From positions 930,001-994,000 of the forward strand of contig JAZGUH010000058.1 of assembly GCA_037893225.1 (NCBI GenBank): a stretch of 64,000 bases of DNA, given 5' to 3'. The position numbers were made by a program, and so were the translations under genes. Below, piece by piece: positions 32,401-44,400 of the stretch; position 1 is the stretch's first letter, and every line of letters begins with the position of its first letter. The DNA comes from Hippasteria phrygiana (lineage: Eukaryota > Echinodermata > Asteroidea > Valvatida > Goniasteridae). A model generated the notes under the pieces. That model did no database searches. It saw only the letters and a list, made by a program, of their open reading frames with translations, and was not told where the DNA came from.

Positions 32401-35400
32401 ACATATATACGGATTCATACCGTAAAAAGGATGGTGCATGGGCGCCGCCATGTTGGTGTGCTGCCCTCTAACGGTAGGGTCCGTTGTGGGGAAATCCCAA
32501 TTCGGGCCAGCTGGAACCGTCGTGGGTACCGCTGGCTGTGCCGGATTAACCCAAGGCGAGGTTAAACCCGGGTTGGCGAAATTCTGCGCCCGAGGAATGC
32601 TCGCCATCCTTGGAGTCGAGCACGGAGAGGGCTGGACTGTCTGCTCTGAAATGGGGTAAGGCAACCCGATTTCTGGCTCATGGCGCTCAAGTTGTTGAGG
32701 TTGCGCCTCCCCCGCCCAAGGCAAGGCGGGGGGCTTGCTGCTTAAACGGTCGACCCGAGGCGAGGTCAAAACCGGCAGCGGAATCCCGGGCGTATCCCGG
32801 GCCGCCTTGTCGCCCGACGCTGACTTACTTGAAGACGGCTTGGTTTTCTTACTGGAAGAAGACATGGCGAAGCTGAAGTTGTAGAATGGACGTTAAATGT
32901 ACATGTAGGTTAAATCTAGGGATGCGTGCGTGTAATACACGTGCGACCCAGACCGTACCACATAACACAAAGACATGCTTCATTGGTTTGGGGTTGCATT
33001 TATTGAGCTGGTCTCTGGGCTAATTTGCATTTTATGAATGAGGGAACATTCCATTTTATTCAAAGGGTGGTCAGACCGTATTACGTAAGACAAAATACAG
33101 GGTGAGTCTTGACGACTAGGACGAAATATAATACATGTACACTAGTGACACACATGTGTACACACACTGTACATGTACCAGTATTTGTTGATATTGTTTA
33201 AGATACCATTAAAATTATCCACCTGCGAGCATTATTGTATTTCTTGTAATTACTAAACAATAAAGCTGATGTGTGTATGGATCCTGAATGAATATTTCAA
33301 TTTAATAGATTTCCCCCTACATTTGTACATGTACTGAGGATTTACATTGTACATGTATGGAAGAAAACTATTTTTGCCCAAAAAAAATACACTTGATACA
33401 TTGTGCAATCTATTTGGTTTTCCATATAAAAATATTGTTTTTATTAAATGTGCTACATGAAAAGATATGTTTTAATACTGTAGGAATTACAATGTACTTG
33501 TACGTGTATGTAGAAGCATCCTGCTCTTAATTCAAAATTTGAATCTTACTAATTTGTTAATTATCACAGGTTGATTTTCTGTGGAATGTCTCATTGGAAA
33601 GCTCATAAATTATCCCATGCTAACAAATTAGCAGTTCGCTGGCTTTCAAGTATTCCTACTTTAACTACTTTCCCTACTTTTTTTTACCTTGCTCCTACTT
33701 TTCCTACTTTTTTCCTTAAAATTCCTACTTTTTCCTACTTTTTTGTCCCAGAACTCCAAAAAATGAAATCTCATTGAATATTTTTCATAACAGTGTTACA
33801 CACTGTCATATGAAAATCATGCACTTTAACAGATTTGGTGCATGAGTACCACAACTTTGCTTCCGAGAGCTTAGTTGAGGATGGAGCACAAGTGTTGTGA
33901 TTACAGAACAAGCTTGTGATGCTGTGGACATGGGTGAGTATTAACGAAAACTACTACTGAAAGCCTGCAAAAGTCCTACTTTTATACTGATTTTGTCCTC
34001 CGAAGCTCTACTTTTGTCCTGTTTTTTGAAAAATTGTATCCTACTATTCTCTTACTTTTTCACCTTGGTCTGCTTGAAAGCCTGAGTTCGGTTTGAAAGT
34101 TTATTTTTAAGGGTAATGCATCAAAATAGCATGGACATACATGTATTTACAGTATTTATTTTTCCACGTTAATTGTTAGTACTGTGACTTTTCGTTTTAA
34201 AATGTTTAAACCCATACGTGTATTTCCATAGCATTTAAACATTTAAGCAGAACTCGTGGCATGCACATAATGGTCTTAAACAACAGGAGCAATCCCAAGA
34301 TGATCAACGATCTATGCAAATACCTAAAAAAGACGTAGTAGTACTGCTAATACTGTACCACCTGTTAAATACGGAGGACCTCCCAAAAGTTTCTTTCTGA
34401 AAGAGATCACAGGGTTCATGTTTTACTGAGGATGAGGAAGTACATGTAATGTTGGAAAATTTGAATCTCTCTCCACTTCATTTTCAATTCTCCAGGACAT
34501 TGAGCCAACTGATGTAATGTATAACCTAACCAATAGCACAGCAGCCGGCCGGTTTGACTGTAACCCAATCTCAACAGGGGTAAGGTGTCAAATGTTGTGA
34601 CATTTTTGGCATTTTTAAGTAAAAATTAAAATTTGCAAATGTTCTACTATCCGACTGCAGCGATGATGATGAGAAGTATTTTGCATGAGGATTTGGTGCA
34701 GTTATATACAGCCATGAAATAAAAAAAAATTACTTTTGAAGGCTATTTTTATAGTCGGGAATGTCTATCCTGATGGTGCCATTTGTCTAAAAGTCGTAGC
34801 TGGGGGCAGCAGACAAATCTGACGTCGTAAGACGGACCTTTTGTGTCTAGCACTAGACACAATTAAGAGGAGTTTGTCTTATGACGTCAAATTTGTTTGC
34901 TGTGGGCAAAATGGTGCAGATTTCTCTCAGCAATCAATATCCTCTTTAACCCTAACGTCACCGAATACTACAAAATACTACTTGAGTAAACTGTAGTATG
35001 CAGTACTTTTACTACACTGGCCTGTGAGAATTGAGTATTATTTTGTAGTACAGTGTACTCTACCCCAAGTGAATGCCTAGGACGTTATGGTCAAAAGAGT
35101 CATGGCTGTCCAACTTCTGATAATGATAAAAGAGATATACAAATATTGAATCTATTTGTCCTTGTATAGGCTGTTCTACTAGCTGATATTCTTCCTACCT
35201 TGTTCATTAAGCTGACAGCACCTTGGTTTGCTGATTACATTCCATATGGGTGAGTAGTTTATTGTGTAGCCTGGATTGATGACTGACATTAACAGGGATA
35301 GGTTCAGAAAAACCTTCTCTCCCTCATGCTCTGTTTTAGGCTCCATTGATGTATCGATAATACTTCAACTTGATATCACTTTTTTAATGATTTTAAAAAA

Positions 35401-38400
35401 TTGGAAATGCGGATATTAGACATAATATCGGAAATTTAAAAAATCATTAAAAAAATAAGAGAAAATTAGCAGCACATCACACACAGAACATATGTATTTT
35501 TACGCATACCTGCTTCCTTAATAAATTATATAGGCTTCATTTAGTCGCCAAACTTCACATTCGTGGTAAAGAAAAATCAATAAATTGATATATTTTGGAT
35601 ATTTTGCGATCTATATTCGATAATCGAAATAGTGATATCGACGGAGCCTACTCTGTGACAATTTTTAAATTATTGTCAAACAAATTTTTTTTCTTTTTTT
35701 TTCTTCTTCATATGCTAATTAACAATCTAAAACCAGTAATCTTTTTATGTTCTGAGGGTTTTTATTTTGCTTTTAAAAAGTCTCAGATTATGCCCAGTCA
35801 GCAAGCCTTATTTTGTCTTGCTTTTATGTGCAAAAAAACACCCCAATTTGTTGTTGGGCCTCCCCCCCCCAAAAAAAAGGTCCTGGATCTGCCCCGTAAA
35901 CCTGTGTAGGAGACAGGCAAAAATAATCAATCTTATGCATAGCTGCTATCTTTGAGGGTAATGCCTTTGCTGAATCTTTGGAAAATGCTGAATCTCTCTT
36001 TTCCCTCTCTTTCCGGGGGATATCTCGGTATCTTCTCACAAAATAGTGGTTAAAATGGTAACAAAGGCTCATATTGCATCAAGGGGTAAAAGCAAATTTG
36101 GACCTTGGACACAGAGTCTTTTCTGGGGTAGGAGAGGCAAATATTTAATCCCAGAAGAAACTCTTGCCCCTGATTGGGGTTCTGTCCTTTCAAGGAAAAG
36201 ACTGGTGTGTCATACATGCTCATGGAAGTCTTGGAAAATACATGCACCTACATGTACAGGCATCAAATTTAAGGTTTTCTAGGGCACGGCCATTTTGCCT
36301 TTGATAATGACAAATTTGGCAGGGCACCAAGGCCAAAGCAATGGAACTTGGAACTTGGAGCATGGAACTTGGCCGTACCGTACGTGTACGTGCTTTAGAT
36401 TAAATCTGGCTTCTGCCCCCTGCATTTTAAATTAAAATGCTGATGGAGGGATCGAAACCAGTCTATATCAAGCTTCGTGTCGTATGCATGCTGCAGCAGC
36501 CGTACGTACATGTAGTACATACCGGTACCGGTCTGGCCCGCGTGCACCGTTGCCGTGCTGCGCGCCCCGGCCGCGCCGACTACGGCCGGCGGCCCGGCCC
36601 ATCACGTCGGCGCGGCACGGCACAGGTTGGTACGCGTGGGCCGGCAACGAGGGCACTACGGCCAGTTGGGAAAAGGGCACGGCAAGACTGGCCGTGAAGA
36701 GTGCAATTTTGTGAAGGGCACCACGGCAAACTTAAGGGCTGCACCTACACGTACATGTACATAGTGTTTTCAAACATTTTGACCTTCTTCCATGAACAGC
36801 CTTTAAACTTCCAAGTTATATTTTTACACTCTAGCTTGACATGACTGGCAGTTCCATATTCTCTTTTCCGTGGGATTTTAATTTCTTAAAAATTGTTCTT
36901 TTTTAGTGTCCGAATTGCCATCTGTGTTGTTGCAGCTGCGTCCAGTTTTCTCATCGTGTCTTTTGTTCATGTGGTAGCCCTCAGTCTATTAGGTAAGTTA
37001 TCTTTTTATATATTCATAAATAATCAGGAAAATGTCCCATTGTGCTAAGCGACATTGTTATATCCCCCTCTTGGATACTGTATTTTGATTGGCCTAGAAC
37101 GATCACGTGCCCGGTCTATAAAAACGTATGGCACACTCCAAGCATGATATCACATCAGCGCAGCCAGCTAGCTATTGAGCTGTATCATTGGTACCCACGC
37201 TACACTGTTAACGACAGTAAACTATAGTGGGAACAGCGGACTAGCAGACGATCAGCTGTTTTGATCGCGTGATTTGTTTGAGTAAATTTCCACCAAGCAA
37301 GGCAAGTTGAAATGAAAAAAGCTGGGTTTGGCAATATAACAAAACAATTGTTGACTGCTGTGATGTTGGATATGACATTTTTAACACCCTCAGGGACACA
37401 TAGCACCCTCGGCTTTGCCTTGGGTGCTATGTGTCCCTCGGGTGTTAAAAACGTCATATCCCACATCACAGCAGTCAACAATTGTTAATTGTGACAACCT
37501 GTTGGATGTCCAAAAACAAATAAGTGGGGGGGGGGGGGGGGAGAGGGAGGGAGCACCAGTGGTTTGAACTGAAGCTTTTATCATTCAAATTATAAACTTT
37601 CCTGCAACCAATGAATAAGCATTCAATGGACACATTGCCTTGTGAAGGTACAAAAAGTGTTCATCCTAAATTAATTACCATGGTTGGATAGTCGAACAGT
37701 AGAATACAATGATATACACGACCAGAAACAAGTTGACATTTTCATTTTCAGGAGTCATCTTTGCCAGTATATCAGCAGGTCTGGGTGAATTTACATTCGT
37801 CAGCCTCATGTCATTTTACGACAAGTAAGGATTATTTTTTGTTCTCCCCTACATATGTGTAGTTTAATTAATAGTATTCAAAGACTTCCTATTGTTATCT
37901 TGGTTGTTTGCATTTATGATAATAAAACCAAGATTTCTTCAAAACGGCTCAGGTATCGAAAGCTGTAAACTGGAAAAGATACATGTGGAGTTGAAAGAAA
38001 ATGACATATTGCTCAGTTTTAGAAAGGAAAAGAAAAATGCGTACGATATTCTTGGGAGAAACTTACAGATTTTGTTGGGGACTCAAAACCAGTTTCACAT
38101 TTTAGCCTTAACAAGATTGAAACTGCACTTACGAAAACAACTCGAGTATGCTTGTGCACAAAAACGTGCCCACTTATTAAAACTGAAAGTTTTGTTGCAC
38201 CTTTAGCCCTAACCTTCCCAAATCCTCCAAAATCCTCTTTGCAAAATGGAGGAATTTGGAGGATTGAGGGCACTTGGAAGTTGATGCATCGGAGGATTTT
38301 GCAGGATTGAGGTTACATGGGGTTTTTGCCCCTGCAGGAATATGGAGGATCCAGGTTATCAGGCTCAATGTGATACATGAGGATTTTGGAGGATTGAGGT

Positions 38401-41400
38401 TACTAGGGGTATGCAAAAAACACCTGGAGGATTTTGGAGGATTCGTGCTATGGTCCCCATAAGAGGATTTTGGAGGATTCAGGTTATATGGAGTTTTAAC
38501 ACTTTGAAATCAGAGGATGTTGGAGGATTCAGGTTACATGGGGGGAAAATGATGTAGGGAGTTAGGGTTAATAAGCTTTTTCGTTATGGCTGAGGGGTTT
38601 TCTACTCATGGAAGGATGAACCAGACATTCTACAGATCATACAAGAGGCCAATTTACCATGGATTTTGCACCATTTACATGTACAAATGTACCATGGTTT
38701 CATAAGGGAGGTCACGAGGAAATATGTAAGCCGTGGTTGTACTGATTTAAAGTCAAAAGTTATTTGGGACAAATTTGAGATACTGGACGTGCCTATCGTT
38801 TCAGGAATGTTGTCTCAACGTGGTCATCGGGTACCGGTGCTGCTGGTTTAATTGGTGCCCTGTCCTATGCCGGTCTGACCGAAGTACTGTCCCCACGGAA
38901 CTCACTGCTGGTCATGCTGATTATACCTGTTGCAATGGTAATCAGGTAAACAATGGAAATTTTAATTCAAATTTCTTGAGTATTTAATGATTTTGAGGAG
39001 GCACCGACAGTTTCTTGATGTGATTTATTAGGTATCAGAGATGTGGTCGAGTCCATCACAAGTCCCTGCAAGTCCTTTCACAAGCCCTCCAGTCCTAATC
39101 CCAATCACAAGCTATTCAAATGAGCTTTGACAAAGGCATTCCTTTGTCATTGTTCATCCAGTTACTTGTGACCGGCTTTATGAAAGGACTTCTGACTGGA
39201 CTTGCGAAAGGACTTGTGAAAGGACTTGCAGGGACTCGACTACAGCTCTGGGAACCGGTTCCTGACATTAGTGGTTGGGTACTCGGTACCAGGTTAGGAT
39301 GCATAGCCCTAAGGCGAGCCGTCAAATTAGAATCCCTTCCCGGACCGTTCGGGGTTGAGCCTAACTTTATAAAAAAGGACTTCTGACTGGACTTGCTGAC
39401 TTTAAAAACCGAGCAGTGATCTTATTCAGCAGTCACTATTTGTCATTGCTATCTGCAAAACATGTCCACAATGCGTTCATATGTATGTAAGTATCAAACA
39501 AACCACAAGGGAAACTGACTTGGTAATTTTGAATGAATTTTCAAAGTGAACAAAGAAAACTGGCAGGAGTGGGATTCGAACCTGCGATCTCCGGAATACC
39601 GTACCGGCATTCTACCAACTGAGCTCAATTGGTAGAGCTCCGATACAGTATTCCGTTTTCTTTGTCACTCTAAACATTCAATTTGAACATTCAAGTTTCA
39701 GATGCGTAGTAAATCGTGGCTTGAAATACCTACTGGACTGTTTGACTGAGTCTAGTAACTAAAGTGCGAGTCCAAAGGTGTAGTGATTTTTTTTTTTTAC
39801 AATTTGCACTCGTCACGGACAGAAAGTACTAGTTTTTTCTAACTTTATCAGTACATTTCAGTTTTGCTCAGTGACACACAAGTAAAAGCCCAAAGGTAGT
39901 TCTCCACAGTCATACATTTTTTCGGCCGATTGTGTGTCGATCCTTGAAATATTTTTCCGGGCTTGTAGATTTCTTGAGCTACTAACCCCATGGTTTAGCA
40001 GAATTCGTTGCAAATTTTGAGTCCTGTAAATTGTCAATTTCTCACTGCTTCTCTGTTGATTTGATCAAATCATGATTATTTGAATTGTATGTACATCATT
40101 AGCCCTAACTCTCCAGGGTATTTTGGCTAGAAACCCTGCCAGACGCATCAGATTGCATACTTTGTCACATTGACTTGTGTGCAGAGTGCAGCAAAGAGAA
40201 GCTGTCAGCACAGATGCACTGTGCTGCGTCTGGCAGGGTTAGGGTTAGTGGGTGTTTTAAATCTTGTAAATGAATATGGCTTGGTTACAGTAGGGGGATA
40301 CAGTAGGATGTTAAGATACATGTAGCATTTCTTAAATTATGCCGTTTAAACATTAATAAACACATTGAGATTTTTTAGAATATTTTAAGTAATTTTAGAC
40401 AAAGTAATTTTTTTTTAATGCTTAGTGATAATCTGAATTTTGTCATCCTCCTGGTAAACATTCCTACCCAAGATGCATCTTGTACGAAAGTTCATTCACC
40501 CGGAGTTGCATATGGAAATTCACAGATTTTTTTGATGAATGATTTCTGTTGATGTTCAACGCATGTTCAACGCTGTCTTATTACAGTTACTGGGGTGTCT
40601 TAGTTCGAGCCCCAACCTTTCGACAGAAACAGGAGGGCCAACCAGTAGACGAGGCTAGAAGACGACTGATAGAAAGCGATTCTCAAGATGGTGTGGAGAA
40701 AGATTATGAGACACCTCAACAGGACCATCTGACGCTTCGAGAGAGGTTCTTCCATTTAAAAGTTGGTGTTGCCAAGTTTACTGATAATTTGTGAAATTCT
40801 GTCTATTAAACCCCTCATCTATGGATTCTGTTTCTTGATTGGCTTAGAGTTTGTCACATGGTATTTTCTATCACACTCTCCCAAAAGTACTATCCCACAA
40901 CCAAAAAGTAGTACCCCATGGCTGTCAAAAAGTAGTACCCCATGGCTGTCAAAAGTGTATGTACTATAGAGTACCGAAGTCTGACGTCAGTTGCTGCGGC
41001 AATGGTTCCAAACACATGCAGTTTAGAATGTATTCTGGTTTCAAACATTGCATTGATTGACATCATCACTTCGGTACTCTATGAAAGTAGCAACTTCATT
41101 CCCTTTACTTGATCTGTTTCTGCCTCGCTCTGCAGCATCTGTTGAAGTACATGGTGCCTCTGATGCTGGTGTATTTTGCTGAATATTTCATCAATCAAGG
41201 CCTGGTAAGTACAGCCCAAGTAGGAACCAGGGGTGGCTCTGGGCCAGTTTTTTTGAAGTTGCTGGTTGTTTGTTGCTATTATAACAGTCTCACTCCTGGA
41301 CTCAGCAGACTAATGGATGATTTATTTATTGTGTCGCCTAAACGAATGTTTTGGGGGGCACTTACCAGTCATGAATTCTGTCCGTGTGTCTGTGTGGCTC

Positions 41401-44400
41401 GTGTGCCAGTGTGACCATATGTTAACCCTCCTATACTTATCACAGCCTCTATCAAAAACACCAACTCTCACAGTTTGTGTGTGTTTCAATCTGTCACTTG
41501 ATAGGTTTTGATCTGTACAGCAGCTGGGTCGATTTTGGCCCTGAGAGAGGGAGGGTTTCAAAGTTTTAGGTTAAGTTTTTGCTCTCATTTGGTGTCATTT
41601 GAAGTTGAAGTCCAATTGGAACCAAATGTGGGTTATACATGTATATATTGCCTTTGTTGTCATACATTTGAAGCCAACCTCGAGAACCACCTTGTTTTTA
41701 CTTTTACAGGGGAGCAAAATTAATCTGTCTGGTCTGACATCTCCCTCCTGCAAAAATGTCTGGATCAGCCTCTGAAAACATTAAAATAAGCAATTATGAT
41801 AAATCTTATTGAGAACGCACCTAAAAACAAAAAAAGAACTAAAAAACTAAAAAAAAAAAAAAAAAACAACAAACAAACAAACAAAACAAAAACAAAGCTA
41901 AACCAAAAAGCACCCCAAAAACTGCTTAACTCAAAAAAATATTTTAAAAAATGTGTACACTTGAAACAAAAACATTACAATATACATGATCCAAACAAAG
42001 CCTGTTCCAAAGTGTAGTACTTTGTCTTATCTGTTCAAAAATCCTCCTGGTTGATTTAACAAATTGTATTGACTTGTATTTCCACTCTACTATTGGTTCC
42101 TACTTTTAGGGGCATCCTACTTTTAGGGTTTCATTGTCCGGTGAAGATGATGTCATTCATCATTTTTTTTCTCTCTTTGCTGTAGATGGAGTTGATATAC
42201 TTCAAAGGAATTTGGCTTGATCATCAGGGCCAGTACAGATGGTATGCAGTATTGATTATTATTGATTAATTTTTTAGTATTTAAGATAGTATCATTCACG
42301 AAGAATGGTCATTTGGTCGTGGGATGCTGGAATTCAACATATTTTCACTTGTTTGTTACACTTACTCAGTGCCACAATAGTCATCGATTCTCCATTCGAG
42401 GAGAAATATGAAGTATTAGGTCATTCTTCTGAGCAAGGAGAATAAAGTTAGTGTACACAATTGGTAATCCTCCAAAATGTTTTTTACTGAATTATTACGA
42501 AATACCTTACTAGCCTTTAAGTTAATAGTAGTCTCAATCATCCTGTGAAATTATGACACCTGGTGTGGTATCGTTTTCAACGATTGTTAGGCGTAACAAC
42601 AGATTTTTAAAATACTGCCCTCTATTGACCGAATGTAGTTAGTCCGCATTGCATCTAAAATGGGTAATACCAATCCAAAAACAGGCGCAAGGTTGCAATT
42701 ATAGTACAAGTGTGTCGCGCAGTGTACCGAAGCGACGGGTTGTAACCAGTCGGCTCGCGTAGTTATGTGACCAATTGAAAACAATCCCATTTACAAAAAT
42801 TTTGCTTATTTTACAAGAGGGCGCTATAACAAATCCAGTTAACTGCCGCCCGACGGTTGAAAACGAACGCTGTTTTTCTCTCCCTTTTTGTTTTGCCATC
42901 CAAGAACGCAAAACTTTGAACAGGTCATTGGAACGATATTTCCTATAAAATGCTAACCCCCAATCACCCCATTTCTGAAAATTGCAGCAACGACAATCAT
43001 GTACACTACCTTTAAATGAAAGATTGTTTGATTTCTGACTAGGTTCCAGGTTCTGTACCAACTTGGTGTCTTCATCTCAAGATCGTCCGTTAACATCGTC
43101 AAGTTCAAACGGCTTTGGATCTTTTCCCTCCTGCAGGTAGCTAAGTACCCCAAAATAGTACAAAAAGTCCCAACATTTCAGGAAACAAATCTGACATCTT
43201 GAGACAAGGTTCCTCTTTTGTGCTAGACACACAAAAACAGGCAGGTTTATGACTTTAGACAAATGGCACCAGCAGGCTAGACGGGACTTGATAAAAGCAG
43301 CTCTCAAAAGTAACATTTTTAGCCGCATCGCAGACGGGGCTCTGTATAAAGCACTTAGCGTTGTTGTTCTTCTTCTTCTTCTTGTACCAAATTTGTTTTC
43401 GCTACACCGCTCAACAGAAGAGGGCGCTACAACATTTACTTTGAGCAAGTTCAATCAGGGACCAATGGTTAACTAGTGGTTGGTTCGTGACGTACGTAGC
43501 GCATGAGCACTGAAGTTGAACTATTGTCATGTCAACGCGACCATGAGAAAATGGCGGTGGCTATTTTTTTTTTACATTTTTGGACAAGTTCATAGATGAA
43601 AGCGACACGGACGATATTTGCTCAGTATATCAACAATGTCACAAGTGGTAACGTGTGCATTATTTCAAACAATCATTCACTGCTGCTGAACATTTACGTT
43701 TTTTCGCCATTTTTCTGATAACTGGTCCTCTCTGCACTGTGCTATTAAAACGGCTATTGGTAAGCAGCGACGCGACCAACCTCGGTAGGCTGGTCGCGAA
43801 TCGTTGACTAGACTAGTCCAACCATCGTCAACTAGCGTGCGTTCGATCAGGGTTAGTCGAACTATGGTAATGGTTAACTATAGTCCTTGATCGAACTTGC
43901 TCCAAGCTTTACTGATTCATAGGTTTAAGTATTCAATGACGGAAATAATTGCCTGATTTATTTTAATACACGGTAACCTACATAAAAACTACAAAATGAT
44001 GCAAATTTCTTGTGTCAGCATCCTCAACATCCCCTTTACAGGCACTATGAAAAATTTTCCGTTTGCAAAATATTTTGATTGGGGGTGGGGGAGGAGATTG
44101 AGGATACTGTATGACATTGGCGGTGCTAATAATGCCGTATTCTGAGTGCCGTAATAAATAAACAGGTCTTATGCCATTGTAGGCCACAGTTTTTTGTTCT
44201 CAATTACCGGTACATGTATAACTTTTAAAAATGGAGGGGGGTTGAGGGGAGTTGAGGGGAGTGGCAGTGGGCCCTTGTTAGCCCCTCCCTGGATCTGCCT
44301 TTGAATAGGATTTTGCATGCATATATGAGTATCTCTATTCCTTCACTTTGTATAATTTGTGTTGATTTCTTTCAGTGGTGTGTCTTGATCTTGATGTTCA

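Larger units (their letters stand above)
29267..32865 (-). mobile_element. DIRS-like (tyrosine recombinase) retrotransposon, 3'-truncated
   Basis: Minus-strand order is gag-like ORF, then RT/RNase H/MT-like ORF, with a recombinase ORF overlapping the second in another frame, the layout of DIRS elements. It sits in CLN3 intron 2, antisense to CLN3. The 3' side ends abruptly at 29266/29267, inside a TTAA-flanked MITE relic, before the recombinase catalytic domain. I see no inverted terminal repeats, so the outer limits are set by coding sequence only; the 5' terminal repeat may lie above 32865. Confidence 0.88.

Noticed and set aside
36437..36764. Overlapping Arg/Pro/Ala-rich ORFs
   Set aside because: They arise from the GC-rich island, are open in four frames and have no family match.
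43183..43454. Minus-strand ORF of 125 codons overlapping CLN3 exon 11 flank
   Set aside because: No similarity recognised, and it overlaps a validated CLN3 exon and MITE-like sequence.
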